Position numbers and translations under genes: made by a program. Below, piece after piece: positions 51,542 through 61,434 of a stretch of 64,000 nucleotides of DNA (the stretch's first letter is position 1; every line of letters starts with the position of its first letter). Under the pieces are notes generated by a model. That model was not told the origin of the DNA. It did no database searches and worked only from the letters and a program-made list of their open reading frames with translations. This DNA is from Foliimonas ilicis (lineage in GTDB: Bacteria; Pseudomonadota; Alphaproteobacteria; Rhizobiales; Rhizobiaceae). The stretch spans positions 124,001-188,000 of the forward strand of contig NZ_JBDUUH010000002.1 in the NCBI RefSeq assembly GCF_039939195.1, in the 5' to 3' direction.

Positions 51542-54082
51542 CTAACTGCCCACTGAGGGCGCAAATTTCGGCGCCGCCCTGCCAATATCGGTCCCGTCTG
51601 GCCGCAACTTGAACAGGATCAAGAGCGGGCCAGCGACGAAGATCGAGGAATAGGTGGCAAACAGCACGCCGAAGATCATGGCGAAGGCGAACGGGCTGAT
51701 CAGGCTTCCGCCGAACACGTAAAGCGCGCCGAGCGCCAGCAGCGTCGTGATCCCGGTAAGCAGCGTTCGCGAGAGAGTCTGGTTCATGGACATATTGAGC
51801 AACTGCCTTATCGGCATACGCGGATGCAAGCGTAAATTCTCGCGCACCCGGTCATAAACGACAATCGTATCGTTGATGGAGTAGCCGACGATGACCATGA
51901 TCGCCGCTATGCTCGTCAAATTGAACTCGATCCCGGTCAGCACATAGAAACCGACCATGACGATCACGTCATGCAGCGTCGTGAAGACTGCGCCCAGACC
52001 GAACTGCCATTTGAAGCGCATCCAGACATAAAGCAGCATGGCTGCAAGTGCTGCCAGAATTCCGCTCGCGGCCGAACGCGCCAGTTCATTCGAAACCGTC
52101 GGGCCGACGATCTCGACACGCTGGAAATCGTATTCCTGGCCGAATTCCAGACGCAGCTTGTCGACCGCCGACTGTTCCGCATTGTCGCCGCCCTGCTGCG
52201 CGGCGATCCGAACCTGTAGAACCTTCTGCGATAGCGGTTGAAGCTCGACCTCGCCGAGATTCAACTCCGACACGCGTTCGCTGACGTCGTTCACATCAGC
52301 ATTTTCCGCATTGGCCTGCATTTCGATGATCGAGCCGCCGCTAAAATCGATGCCGTAATTCAAATCCTTCGTCAGGAATAGCACCGCGGTTCCGATGGAA
52401 AGAATGGCCGACAGTGTGAAGGCATATTTGCGCAATCCCATGAATGGGATTCTGGTGTCTTCCGGCACCAGCTTCATGATGCCATGCGGCATTTCCGTCG
52501 GGCGCGTTTTGCGCAACCAGACCGAAACCAGCCAGCGCGTCAGAGTGAAGGCTGTGAACAGCGTCGTGACGATACCGAGCGCCACCGTGACGGCAAAACC
52601 GCGCACTGCGCCTGAGCCGAGATAGAAAAGGATGGCGGCGGCAATGAAGGTGGTGATGTTGGCGTCGAAAACCGTCGAAACAGCGCGCGAAAAGCCCGCA
52701 TCGATGGATTGGACGAGCGATTTTCCGAGCCGTCGCTCCTCCTTGATACGCTCATAGATGATGACGTTCGAATCGACCGCCATGCCCATCGTCAGGATGA
52801 TGCCGGCAATGCCGGGCAGAGTGAGCGGCGAGCCCAGGAACGAAAGTGCTGCGATGATAAGCACGACATTCGCGACCAGCGCCAGATTGGCGATGACGCC
52901 GAGCCAACCGTAGCTCAGTATCATGAACGCGACGACCAGAGCGCCGGCAATCAAGGCAGCGAGATAGCTGGAATCCTTTGCGGCGGAGCCGAGGCTTGGA
53001 GCGACGGAACGTTCCTCGACGATCGTAAGGTCGGCGGGCAAAGCGCCTGCACGCAGCAGCACGGCCAGATCGTTGGCGCTTTCAGCGTCGAGATCGCCAG
53101 CCACCTGCCCGGTTCCGGCGACGATCGGTTCGCGGATATTCGGTGCGGAAATAACCGCCCCATCCAGCATCATAACGAACTGGCGACCGACATTTTCCGT
53201 CGTCATCTGCCCGAATGCCGCCGTTCCTTCTGCATCGAAGCGGAAGGCGACTGCAGGCGATGGGCCGCTATAGGTCGGCTGTGCATCGACAAGGTTGGCA
53301 CCAGACACCCAGACGCGGTCCTTGACCAGATAGAGCGTGGGCGGATCGTCGGCGGTCGAAACGATGCTCGAACCGGCAGGCGGTGCCGTATCCAGCGCCT
53401 GTTGCACCGGCATGCTGTCATCGACCATCTGGAAGGTCAGATTGCCGGTCTGGCCGAGAATATCCTTGAGACGCTGCGAATCCGGCAGACCGGGAACCTG
53501 CACGAGAATCCGGCCATCGCCGCGTTGCTCGATGATCGGGTTGACGCTGCCCAGTTCCAGCACACGGCGTGAAAGCACGTCGACGGATTGCTGGACGGCG
53601 ATTTCACGCCGATAGGCGATGCCGTCATTGGTCAGCGTATAGCGAAAGAGGTTCGGTTCAGGCGTTTCGAGACGCAACTCTTCGACAGTGCTGTTGCCGA
53701 AGAAACCCGTCGCAATCGGTTGCAAAAGCGGCGCCAATGCTGCCTTCGCGGCATCGACCTGCCCCGGATCGTTGATACGGAGCTGAACGCTTCGATCCTG
53801 ATTCGAAAGACCGGAATAGGCAATATTGGCGGCGCGCAGCAGTGTGCGTATCTGATTGCGCTCGGCATCGAGCCGCTGCTCGATCAAGCCTTCGCGTTCG
53901 ACCGAAAGCAGAATGTGCGATCCGCCAAGCAGATCGAGGCCCAGCACCATGGGGCTTTTCGGCAGCCAGTCGGGCAAGGATTGGCGCGCCAATGGCGAAA
54001 GCAGGTTCGGCGCGGCAAACAGTGCGCCCACCACAACGACGAGCCAGATCAGGATCGTTTTCCAGCGCGAGAAATAAAGCAT
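51542..54082 (-). CDS. secDF: Fused protein translocase subunit SecDF
   Basis: Encodes 846 residues; in many bacteria secD and secF are separate, but they are fused here. The first half has the SecD signature (SPMVLGLDLLGGSHILL near residue 45), a large periplasmic domain and helices with LGSPLTLPGIAGIILTMGMAVDSNVIIYERIKEE. The second half begins near 545 with DFSGGSIIEMQ and ends with the SecF helices (IVGYSINDTIVVYDRVREN). It uses the proton gradient to pull proteins through SecYEG. Confidence 0.95.
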   Translation of the reverse strand: MLYFSRWKTILIWLVVVVGALFAAPNLLSPLARQSLPDWLPKSPMVLGLDLLGGSHILLSVEREGLIEQRLDAERNQIRTLLRAANIAYSGLSNQDRSVQLRINDPGQVDAAKAALAPLLQPIATGFFGNSTVEELRLETPEPNLFRYTLTNDGIAYRREIAVQQSVDVLSRRVLELGSVNPIIEQRGDGRILVQVPGLPDSQRLKDILGQTGNLTFQMVDDSMPVQQALDTAPPAGSSIVSTADDPPTLYLVKDRVWVSGANLVDAQPTYSGPSPAVAFRFDAEGTAAFGQMTTENVGRQFVMMLDGAVISAPNIREPIVAGTGQVAGDLDAESANDLAVLLRAGALPADLTIVEERSVAPSLGSAAKDSSYLAALIAGALVVAFMILSYGWLGVIANLALVANVVLIIAALSFLGSPLTLPGIAGIILTMGMAVDSNVIIYERIKEERRLGKSLVQSIDAGFSRAVSTVFDANITTFIAAAILFYLGSGAVRGFAVTVALGIVTTLFTAFTLTRWLVSVWLRKTRPTEMPHGIMKLVPEDTRIPFMGLRKYAFTLSAILSIGTAVLFLTKDLNYGIDFSGGSIIEMQANAENADVNDVSERVSELNLGEVELQPLSQKVLQVRIAAQQGGDNAEQSAVDKLRLEFGQEYDFQRVEIVGPTVSNELARSAASGILAALAAMLLYVWMRFKWQFGLGAVFTTLHDVIVMVGFYVLTGIEFNLTSIAAIMVIVGYSINDTIVVYDRVRENLRLHPRMPIRQLLNMSMNQTLSRTLLTGITTLLALGALYVFGGSLISPFAFAMIFGVLFATYSSIFVAGPLLILFKLRPDGTDIGRAAPKFAPSVGS

Positions 54083-54258
54083 CGTGCCCCTCAGGCTCCA
54101 CGCACTGTCAGCGGCAAGGCAATCAACGACCGCGGAACAATCCGCCGTCCCTGCCCTTCAGCGCCGCTTCAGCATCGAATCAACGCGCAATCTTACTATC
54201 GAAACGCCTGCACTTCGATATGGGCGGCGTAACGACGAAAAAAGGCAGTAAAAACAAA

Positions 54259-54289
54259 TGATCCCGAAACGCAGGGCGTTCCGGGATCA
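54259..54289 (-). terminator. Rho-independent terminator of yajC
   Basis: TGATCCCG (54259-54266) pairs with CGGGATCA (54282-54289). On the minus strand it is followed by TTTGTTTTTA. It lies 36 bases past the yajC stop and separates yajC from secDF. Confidence 0.85.
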
Positions 54290-54324
54290 AAGAAATTCAG
54301 ACTTTGGAAAAGTCTTAGAGACCG

Positions 54325-54636
54325 TTAGCTCTTGGCGTTCTGGTTCGCGACCGGTTCACCCTTCACGCGCACATCCGAAATCGTCGAACGCAGTGCCGTA
54401 ACCTTGGTGCCGCCGCCGAGATCGATTTCGAGTTCGTTTTCATCAACCTTCGTCACCTTGCCGATAAAACCGCCGCCGGTGATGACGGTGTCGCCGCGAC
54501 GAACCGCAGCAAGCATTTCGCCGCGCTTCTTGAGCTGCTGGCGCTGCGGGCGGATGATGAGGAAGTACATGATGACGAAAATCAGCACGAAAGGCAGAAT
54601 GCTGATGAAGATGTCTGGGGTGCCGCCTGCGGACAT
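54325..54636 (-). CDS. yajC: Preprotein translocase auxiliary subunit YajC
   Basis: Encodes 103 residues: one membrane segment (about 10-28) then a cytoplasmic domain starting with IIRPQRQQLKKRGEMLAAVRRGDTVITGGGFIGKVTKVDENELEIDL, the YajC signature. It forms a membrane complex with SecDF. It is followed by a terminator, so secDF, normally next in the operon, needs its own promoter here. Confidence 0.95.
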   Translation of the reverse strand: MSAGGTPDIFISILPFVLIFVIMYFLIIRPQRQQLKKRGEMLAAVRRGDTVITGGGFIGKVTKVDENELEIDLGGGTKVTALRSTISDVRVKGEPVANQNAKS

Positions 54637-54804
54637 TTAAAGCTCCTGAAAACGTGAGGAGCGCGCTCCCCGTAAAAGTTGGCCGGAATATAATCGCTAA
54701 AGTGCCTATTGCAACAACAGTTCTCCCTGTTGTGCCGCCTTTTCCGCCCTTAATGAGCGTGTTAATGCCCCACGAGCCGAGTTAATGCGAAAGAACTTCA
54801 TAGA

Positions 54805-55680
54805 ATGACCGACAACGCCATTGAAATACTCGCTCAAAAGCTGGACAGGCTTATCGAATCCATAGAGCGCATCGCACCTGCACCGAAGGTCGCGACGGAT
54901 CTGAATGCGGCGGATTGCTTCGTGTGGTCGGCTGAAAATTTCGCGCTCGATCCGGTGCTTCGCGTCAACCGCGTGGATATCGGCCTGATCCGCGGCGTCG
55001 ATCATGTCCGCGATATTCTTCAGGACAATACACAGCGCTTCGCTTCCGGCCTTCCAGCCAACAACGTTCTTCTATGGGGCGCGCGCGGCATGGGGAAATC
55101 ATCGCTGGTGAAGGCCGTTCACGCGACGATCAATGCCGACAAGGACCGCGAGAGCAAACTCAAGCTCATAGAAATCCACCGCGAGGACATCGATACGCTG
55201 CCGCGCCTCATGTCATTGGTGAAGGCAGCGCCATTCCGCTTCATCCTTTTCTGCGACGATCTTTCCTTCGATCACGACGACACGTCCTATAAATCGCTGA
55301 AGGCAGCACTTGAAGGCGGCGTCGAGGGTCGCCCTGACAACGTGATTTTCTACGCAACGTCGAACCGCAGGCATCTTCTGCCGCGCGACATGATCGACAA
55401 TGAGCGCTCGACCGCGATCAATCCTTCGGAAGCGGTGGAAGAAAAGGTTTCGCTGTCCGACCGTTTCGGCCTGTGGCTCGGTTTCCACAAATGCTCGCAG
55501 GACGAATATCTCGACATGGTGGAAGGTTATGTGCGCTACCACGATCTGAAGATCGACCCGGAAAGCCTGCGCGCGCAGGCGCTGGAATGGTCAACGACGC
55601 GCGGCGGCCGCTCTGGCCGCGTCGCCTTCCAGTTCATTCAGGAACTGGCAGGCAGCCTTGGCAAAAAGCTCAAGGACTAG
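54805..55680 (+). CDS. AAA-type ATP-binding protein (DUF815 family)
   Basis: Encodes 291 residues. The Walker A motif GARGMGKSS (about 91-99) and a Walker B-like LFCDDLSFDHDDTSYK are separated by a helical insert; NRRHLLPRDM and RFGLWLGFHKCSQDEYLDMVEGY are typical of the DUF815 ATPases. The function is unknown. It starts after a divergent promoter region shared with yajC and is followed by a weak hairpin at about 55697-55721. Confidence 0.85.
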   Translation: MTDNAIEILAQKLDRLIESIERIAPAPKVATDLNAADCFVWSAENFALDPVLRVNRVDIGLIRGVDHVRDILQDNTQRFASGLPANNVLLWGARGMGKSSLVKAVHATINADKDRESKLKLIEIHREDIDTLPRLMSLVKAAPFRFILFCDDLSFDHDDTSYKSLKAALEGGVEGRPDNVIFYATSNRRHLLPRDMIDNERSTAINPSEAVEEKVSLSDRFGLWLGFHKCSQDEYLDMVEGYVRYHDLKIDPESLRAQALEWSTTRGGRSGRVAFQFIQELAGSLGKKLKD

Positions 55681-55806
55681 ATCTTTTTGTTGAAGAGCCC
55701 GCCCCTTTTCAGGGACGGGCACGGAAGACGGGCAGGACTGGAGGTCAGGCGGCCCGCAATCGTTCCTTGTTGGCCTTCAGGCCAAGCGAGAGCGGCGAGG
55801 CGCAGA

Positions 55807-57036
55807 CTACTGAAGGTAACCGGTCGGATCGACCGGGGACGAATTCTTGCGGACTTCGAAGTGCAGCTTGGGCGAGTCGGTCGAACCGCTCATGCCCGAA
55901 AGTGCGATTTCCTGTCCGCGCTTCACCGTATCGCCACGCGAAACCTTGAGCGAGCTTGCATGACCGTAGACGGTCACGAGGCCATCTTCGTGGCGCACGA
56001 GAACGGTGTTGCCGAACTCTTTCAGGCCATCGCCAGCGTAGATCACGACGCCGTTTTCTGCCGAGCGGACCGAGGTGCCTTCAGGAACGGCGATGTCGAT
56101 GCCATCGCTAGTCTTTCCGCCACCGGCGCCGAATTTCGAAATCACACGACCGCGGACTGGCCAGCGCATCTTGCCGATGCCGGTGGCATCCGGTGCTTCT
56201 TCCTGAGACAGGGATGCCTGCTGGATGACTTTTTCAGACTGCTTCGGCGGCGTGTAACCTTGCGTCGGCGCTGCCTGAGCAGGCTGCTGCGGTGCAGCCG
56301 GCTGTTGGGGCTGCGGAGCGGCAGCGACGACCGGCTGAGCGGCAGGCTTTGGTGCGGCCGGAGCAGCACTTGCCACGACCTGCGACCCGGCACCCGGCAC
56401 GACCAGCGTCTGGCCGATGCGGATATTGCCGTCCTGCATATTGTTTGCGGACTTCAAAGTATCGACGCTGACACCCGTGTTGCGGGAAATCTTCGAAAGC
56501 GTATCGCCGGGCTGGACCTTGTAACCACCGCCTGCGGTACCGGCAGATGCCTGACTGCTCGGAGCCGTCGGCTTGGGCGCGGCTGGCAGCACACCGAGAT
56601 TCTGTGCAGGAGCACCTCGTCCCGGCGCGGTATTGGTCGAATTGTTCTGGGCTGGCGCCAGAGCGGGCGCTGCCTGCACAGGTGCGGCAGCGACGTTCTG
56701 CTGGCCGAATGTCTCATTGCCCTGGGGAGCGCTGTACCGCGGGCTGCTGCTAAGCGGCGCGAGAGATGGAGCCGCCTGCTGGGACGCACCGCCGACCGGC
56801 GGAAGGCTTCCGCGAGAAACCGTACCCGATGCGGGCGCGGCAGCAACATCGCCGGGGAATGGCTGGCTCTGCACCGACGCGGGAGGCTGGCTCGACGTCG
56901 AAGCGGTGAAAAGGTCATCGGAGCTGTTGAAGCGAGACATCTGCCCGCTGCAACCTGCTGCGGTTCCGGCCAGCAGGAAAATTGCTGCACCACGCACCAG
57001 AGTCCGCTTTGTTGTCCTCAAATCATTTAAGTGCAT
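55807..57036 (-). CDS. LysM/M23 peptidoglycan-binding lipoprotein
   Basis: Encodes 409 residues from ATG 57036; an ATG nine codons earlier is less likely. A lipoprotein signal (lipobox AAGC near 29) is followed by a long low-complexity Ala/Pro/Gln linker, a LysM domain (about 164-207, YKVQPGDTLSKISRNTGVSVDTLKSANN), a second low-complexity stretch and an M23-like peptidase domain (about 295-400, GIDIAVPEGTSVRSAENG...VRHEDGLVTVYGHASSLKV). The usual catalytic HxxxD and HxH pattern is only partly visible, so it may be an activator like NlpD rather than a peptidase. Confidence 0.9.
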   Translation of the reverse strand: MHLNDLRTTKRTLVRGAAIFLLAGTAAGCSGQMSRFNSSDDLFTASTSSQPPASVQSQPFPGDVAAAPASGTVSRGSLPPVGGASQQAAPSLAPLSSSPRYSAPQGNETFGQQNVAAAPVQAAPALAPAQNNSTNTAPGRGAPAQNLGVLPAAPKPTAPSSQASAGTAGGGYKVQPGDTLSKISRNTGVSVDTLKSANNMQDGNIRIGQTLVVPGAGSQVVASAAPAAPKPAAQPVVAAAPQPQQPAAPQQPAQAAPTQGYTPPKQSEKVIQQASLSQEEAPDATGIGKMRWPVRGRVISKFGAGGGKTSDGIDIAVPEGTSVRSAENGVVIYAGDGLKEFGNTVLVRHEDGLVTVYGHASSLKVSRGDTVKRGQEIALSGMSGSTDSPKLHFEVRKNSSPVDPTGYLQ

Positions 57037-57166
57037 TGCAACTACCCGCGTACTCGATAACAAACTAGTTATGATTAAATCGCGTTAATCTTACTGCACG
57101 GTTAAGGAACGGGCCGGATCTGACGCTTTTCGCAGGAAATTGCCTAAAATTCGCGAAAACCGACGC

Positions 57167-57820
57167 TTAAATTGCAGCAGCGACGCTCTTGGCAATGGGC
57201 TGCAAACGCACGATGCCGATATCCTCGCGCTCGAATCGGCTGCCGGTCTTCGTAAGCTTTGCAACGGCTTGCTCGCCCTCATCCGGGCCGATCGGCGCGA
57301 CCATGACGCCGCCGCTCGATAACTGATCGACGAAACCGCGCGGCAGGCTGTCGAACGAAGCCCAGACAACTATACGGTCGAAAGGCCCCTCGCTTGCCAG
57401 TCCGTTCGAACCGTCTGCCTGACGGGCGAAAACATTGGTGATGCCGAGCGCTTCAAATCGCTGTTTGGCCTGATCGGTGAGTGTCTTGAAACGCTCGATG
57501 GTGACAACGCGGGCTGCGAGGCGCCCCATGACGGCTGCAGTGTAGCCAGAGCCGGTGCCTATTTCGAGAACGCGGTGGCCCGATTCGATGCCGAGTGCTG
57601 CAATGATCGCTGCCTGCAAATCCGTGCCTTCGATCGCCTCGCCGCATTCGATGGGCAGCATGCGATCCGACCACGCCAGCGACTGCCATTGGGCTGGCAG
57701 GAACGCACGGCGCGGGGTCGCCTCGAAAGCCTCGATCAGATCTTTGGGAACGATGCCGCGTCCGCGCAGCCGCAACATGAAGGCGGCAAAGCCTTCACGA
57801 TCTTCCGCATTGCCATTCAT
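57167..57820 (-). CDS. pcm: Protein-L-isoaspartate O-methyltransferase
   Basis: Encodes 217 residues. It methylates isoaspartyl residues with S-adenosylmethionine to start protein repair. The SAM-binding loop is VLEIGTGSGYTAAVM and the region APIGPDEGEQAVAKLTK near the end is typical of the family. It overlaps surE by four bases (57817-57820), the conserved surE-pcm pair. Confidence 0.94.
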   Translation of the reverse strand: MNGNAEDREGFAAFMLRLRGRGIVPKDLIEAFEATPRRAFLPAQWQSLAWSDRMLPIECGEAIEGTDLQAAIIAALGIESGHRVLEIGTGSGYTAAVMGRLAARVVTIERFKTLTDQAKQRFEALGITNVFARQADGSNGLASEGPFDRIVVWASFDSLPRGFVDQLSSGGVMVAPIGPDEGEQAVAKLTKTGSRFEREDIGIVRLQPIAKSVAAAI

Positions 57821-58575
57821 GCAAGCGCCTTGGTCAATTGATCGCGCAATTCATGCGCCGTGAGATCGAGCTTGAGCGGCGTCACCGAAACGCAATTGTT
57901 GCGGACCGCGTAAAGATCGGTCCCCTCACGGTATTCGGCCTTTTCGCGCGTGAAGCGCAGCCAGAAATATGGAAAGCCGCGACCATCGACGCGCTCGTCG
58001 AGGTTCAGGCCATGCGCAAGTTTGCCCTGGCTGGTGACGACCGTTTTGGTGACTTCCTGCGGTTCGCAATTCGGGAAATTGACGTTCAGGAAAACACCTT
58101 CCGGCAGATCGAGCTTCAAGAGCCTGCCGAGAATCGCAGGCGCTAACGCTTCGACCGTGCCCCAGTTTACGAGGCGTCCGTCCGGGCTTGTATTGTAAGC
58201 CTGGCTGAGCGCGATGGAGCGGATGCCGAGAAGCGTGCCTTCCATCGCACCGGCCACGGTTCCCGAATAGGTCACGTCGTCGGCGACATTCGAACCGGCA
58301 TTCACGCCGGAGAGAATGAGATCCGGCGGTCCGGGCAGCACTTTGCGAACCCCCATGATGACGCAATCGGTGGGCGTTCCGCGAACCGCGAAGTGACGGT
58401 CATCGAGCTTTCGCAGGCGCAGCGGCTCCGAAAGAGACAGCGAATGCGCAAAGCCGGATTGATCCGTTTCAGGCGCGACGACCCAGACATCGTCCGAAAT
58501 CGTTCTTGCGATACGCTCCAGCGAGGCCAGGCCCTCAGCGTGGATACCGTCATCATTGGTAAGCAGAATTCGCAT
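57817..58575 (-). CDS. surE: 5'/3'-Nucleotidase SurE
   Basis: Encodes 252 residues. The N-terminal metal-binding MRILLTNDDGIHAEG (two aspartates) and the SGVNAGSNVADDVTYSGTVAGAMEG loop are diagnostic. It hydrolyses nucleoside monophosphates in the stationary phase and oxidative-stress context. It starts just after serS (58579) and overlaps pcm. Confidence 0.96.
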   Translation of the reverse strand: MRILLTNDDGIHAEGLASLERIARTISDDVWVVAPETDQSGFAHSLSLSEPLRLRKLDDRHFAVRGTPTDCVIMGVRKVLPGPPDLILSGVNAGSNVADDVTYSGTVAGAMEGTLLGIRSIALSQAYNTSPDGRLVNWGTVEALAPAILGRLLKLDLPEGVFLNVNFPNCEPQEVTKTVVTSQGKLAHGLNLDERVDGRGFPYFWLRFTREKAEYREGTDLYAVRNNCVSVTPLKLDLTAHELRDQLTKALA

Positions 58576-58578
58576 TCA

Positions 58579-59877
58579 TCAACGTCCAATTCGTTCCAGA
58601 CCACCCATGTAAGGGCGAAGGGCTTCAGGAATTGTTACGCTGCCGTCCTCGTTCTGATAATTTTCGAGAACTGCGATCAGTGCACGGCCGACTGCCGTGC
58701 CCGAACCGTTGAGCGTGTGTACGAAGCGCGTCGAGCGATCGAGCTTCGAGCGGTAACGTGCATCCATGCGGCGCGCCTGAAAATCACCGCAGGTCGAGCA
58801 GGACGAAATCTCGCGATAGGCCTTCTGCCCCGGCAGCCAGACTTCGATGTCATATGTCTTGCGCGCGCCAAAACCCATATCGCCCGTGCAAAGGGCGACC
58901 GTGCGGAAGGGAAGTTCGAGCTTCTTCAACACCGCTTCGGCGCATGCAGTCATGCGCTCATGCTCCTCGATCGAGGAGTCGGCATCGGTGATCGACACGA
59001 GTTCGACCTTGTAGAACTGATGCTGGCGCAGCATGCCGCGCGTGTCGCGACCGGCAGACCCCGCCTCCGAGCGGAAGCACGGCGTCAGCGCGGTAAAGCG
59101 CAGGGGCAGCTTTTCGTGATCCAGAATTTCTTCGCGAACAAGATTGGTTAGCGGGACTTCTGCTGTCGGGATAAGGCCAAGCCGTCCGCCTGAATGCGGC
59201 GTGAAGAACAGATCTTCCTCGAATTTCGGAAGCTGGCCGGTGCCGAACAATGCATCGTCGCGAACCAGCAGCGGCGGCTGAACTTCGGTATAGCCATGCT
59301 CTGTCGCGTGCAGATCGAGCATGAACTGGCCGAGCGCACGGTCGAGACGCGCGAGTTGCCCTTTCAATATCGTGAAGCGCGAGCCGGAAAGCTTTGCGGC
59401 ACGCTCGAAATCCATGAGGCCAAGTGCTTCACCGATCTCGAAATGCTCCTTGGCCCAATTCGGCGTCGCAGCGTTTCCGACCTTGCGGACTTCGACATTG
59501 TCGCTCTCGTCGGCGCCAACGGGAACATCGTCCAGCGGAATGTTGGGAAGAACTGCCAGCGCCAGCGCCAGCGTCTCATCGAGTTCACGCTCGCGCGCCT
59601 CGCCATTCTGGATGAAGCTCTTGATGTCGGCAACTTCGAGCTTGAGCCGGTTGGCTAGTTCCGAATCCCCGGAACGCATCGCGTTTCCGATTTCCTTGGA
59701 CGCGGCGTTGCGGCGCTCCTGCTTGATCTGGAGTTCGCCCAGATGAGCGCGACGCTCCTCGTCCTTCAACAGCAGATCATCGACGGAAGCCTGCGCGGCA
59801 TGTTCCGGCTGGCCGCGCTTTACCAGCGCATCAACGAGGTTTTTCGGGTTCTCGCGAATCCATTTTATATCGAGCAT
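58579..59877 (-). CDS. serS: Seryl-tRNA synthetase
   Basis: Encodes 432 residues. A coiled-coil tRNA-binding arm (about 30-105) is followed by the class II synthetase core: the motif 2 region FRSEAGSAGRDTRGMLRQHQF and the motif 3 region STCGDFQARRMDARYR...NGSGTAVGRALIAVLENYQ. It charges tRNA-Ser. It is the first gene of the serS-surE-pcm run. Confidence 0.97.
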   Translation of the reverse strand: MLDIKWIRENPKNLVDALVKRGQPEHAAQASVDDLLLKDEERRAHLGELQIKQERRNAASKEIGNAMRSGDSELANRLKLEVADIKSFIQNGEARERELDETLALALAVLPNIPLDDVPVGADESDNVEVRKVGNAATPNWAKEHFEIGEALGLMDFERAAKLSGSRFTILKGQLARLDRALGQFMLDLHATEHGYTEVQPPLLVRDDALFGTGQLPKFEEDLFFTPHSGGRLGLIPTAEVPLTNLVREEILDHEKLPLRFTALTPCFRSEAGSAGRDTRGMLRQHQFYKVELVSITDADSSIEEHERMTACAEAVLKKLELPFRTVALCTGDMGFGARKTYDIEVWLPGQKAYREISSCSTCGDFQARRMDARYRSKLDRSTRFVHTLNGSGTAVGRALIAVLENYQNEDGSVTIPEALRPYMGGLERIGR

Positions 59878-59955
59878 TTCAAAAAATCCGGACGGGCATT
59901 GTTTCGTAATGTCCGCTACGGATGCAAAACGCTATCGGCGCCAGTCAGGCAAAGC

Positions 59956-60816
59956 TCAGCTTTCGAGAGGAGACGATTCGGAAGTCTTTTCGGCTTTTTC
60001 TGCCTCGGCTTCTTCCTTTTCGCGCGCCACTCTTTCCTGTTCGCGTTTCCGTTCGATCATCCGGGCGGACCAGATTGAAATCTCGTAAAGAAGGATGGTC
60101 GGAAGGGCAAGGCCGATCTGGCTGATCGGGTCCGGCGGGGTGAGAACCGCAGCCACCACAAAGGCAGATACGATCGCCCATTTGCGCTTGTCGGCAAGAC
60201 CTTGCGCGGACACCAGACCGACACGCGCCATCAGCGTCGTCACCACCGGAAGCTGGAACACCAGGCCGAAGGAGAAGATCAGCGTCATGATGAGGCTGAG
60301 ATATTCCGAAACTTTCGGCAGCAGCGAAATCTGGACTTCGCCATCCGCGCCCGATTGCTGCATGGCGAGGAAGAACCACATCACCATCGGCGTGAAGAAG
60401 AAATAGACCAGTGCAGCGCCGAGCAGGAAGAGCAGCGGCGAGGCAATCAGGAACGGCAGAAACGCTCCGCGCTCGTTCTTGTAGAGGCCCGGCGCGATGA
60501 ATTTGTAGATCTGCGTGGCGATCAGCGGGAATGCGATGACAATGCCACCGAACATTGCGAGCTTGATCTGCGTGAAGAAGAATTCCTGCGGGGCCGTGTA
60601 GATCAACTCAACCTTGTGGCTGGCCAATCCCGCCCATGCGGTTGCCCATTTGAAAGGGATGACCAGCAGGTTGAAAAGCTGCTTTGCGAAGAAGAAGCAG
60701 ACCAGAAACGCAATGAAGAAGCCGCCGATCGACCAGATAAGGCGTCTGCGAAGCTCGATAAGATGCTCCATAAGCGGAGCAGATGACTTGTCGATTTCGT
60801 CCTGATCGGCACTCAC
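59956..60816 (-). CDS. tatC: Sec-independent translocase subunit TatC
   Basis: Encodes 286 residues with six membrane segments. The N-terminal APLMEHLIELRRRLIWSI (substrate contact with the twin-arginine) and PFKWATAWAGLA are typical. The C-terminal tail is charged. TatC forms the receptor for twin-arginine signal peptides. The start overlaps tatB by four bases. Confidence 0.96.
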   Translation of the reverse strand: MSADQDEIDKSSAPLMEHLIELRRRLIWSIGGFFIAFLVCFFFAKQLFNLLVIPFKWATAWAGLASHKVELIYTAPQEFFFTQIKLAMFGGIVIAFPLIATQIYKFIAPGLYKNERGAFLPFLIASPLLFLLGAALVYFFFTPMVMWFFLAMQQSGADGEVQISLLPKVSEYLSLIMTLIFSFGLVFQLPVVTTLMARVGLVSAQGLADKRKWAIVSAFVVAAVLTPPDPISQIGLALPTILLYEISIWSARMIERKREQERVAREKEEAEAEKAEKTSESSPLES

Positions 60817-61403
60817 TTCGCAGGCCCTGACTTTTCTTTGGCCTTGGCCGGAGCCTTGGCTGCTGTCTTTTTGGCAGGTTTAGCGGCTGCGGGAGCTTTC
60901 GCCGTGGCTGCCGGCTTGGCAGCAGCTTTCGGCTTTGCGCTCGAAGCCTTTGCGGCTGAAGCAGCCTTTGGCTTAGGCTTTGCAGCACTTGCAATAACCG
61001 GCGCAGCCGTGGCGCCGGGCAGATCCGCGCTGCCGTTCTTTAACGGTTCGGCGGCATGGACTTCCGGGTTGGCAGCCTGAGCTGCAGTGTCTGGCTTCGG
61101 CTTCAACGCCGCGTCGAGGCCGGAGCGCACGTCGGATGCCGCCTTTTCGAACGGGTTGATGTGCTTCTTGATCTCGTTCGCCGGATTAAGGCCGCGCAGC
61201 TCGTCGATGGATTTCTTCACATCGTCGAGTTCGGCTTCCTTGAGCGCGTCGTTGAACTGCTTCTGGAAATCACCGGCCATGCCGCGCAGCTTCGTGGTCA
61301 TCTTGCCGATGGTACGAAGCATTTTCGGCAAGTCCTTCGGCCCCACGACCACGATCATTACGATCGCGATCACGAGCATCTCGCTCCATCCGATTTCGAA
61401 CAT
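60813..61403 (-). CDS. tatB: Sec-independent translocase subunit TatB
   Basis: Encodes 196 residues: one membrane helix (about 4-20), an amphipathic helix (PKDLPKMLRTIGKMTTKLRGMAGDF) and a long C-terminal tail rich in Ala, Lys and Pro from about 115 on. The MFEIGWSEMLVIAIVMIVVVGPKDLP start is TatB-specific. It cooperates with TatC in the receptor complex. Confidence 0.95.
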   Translation of the reverse strand: MFEIGWSEMLVIAIVMIVVVGPKDLPKMLRTIGKMTTKLRGMAGDFQKQFNDALKEAELDDVKKSIDELRGLNPANEIKKHINPFEKAASDVRSGLDAALKPKPDTAAQAANPEVHAAEPLKNGSADLPGATAAPVIASAAKPKPKAASAAKASSAKPKAAAKPAATAKAPAAAKPAKKTAAKAPAKAKEKSGPAK

Positions 61404-61434
61404 GTTTTACAACCCGGCCCTTTGTGGAATCAGA

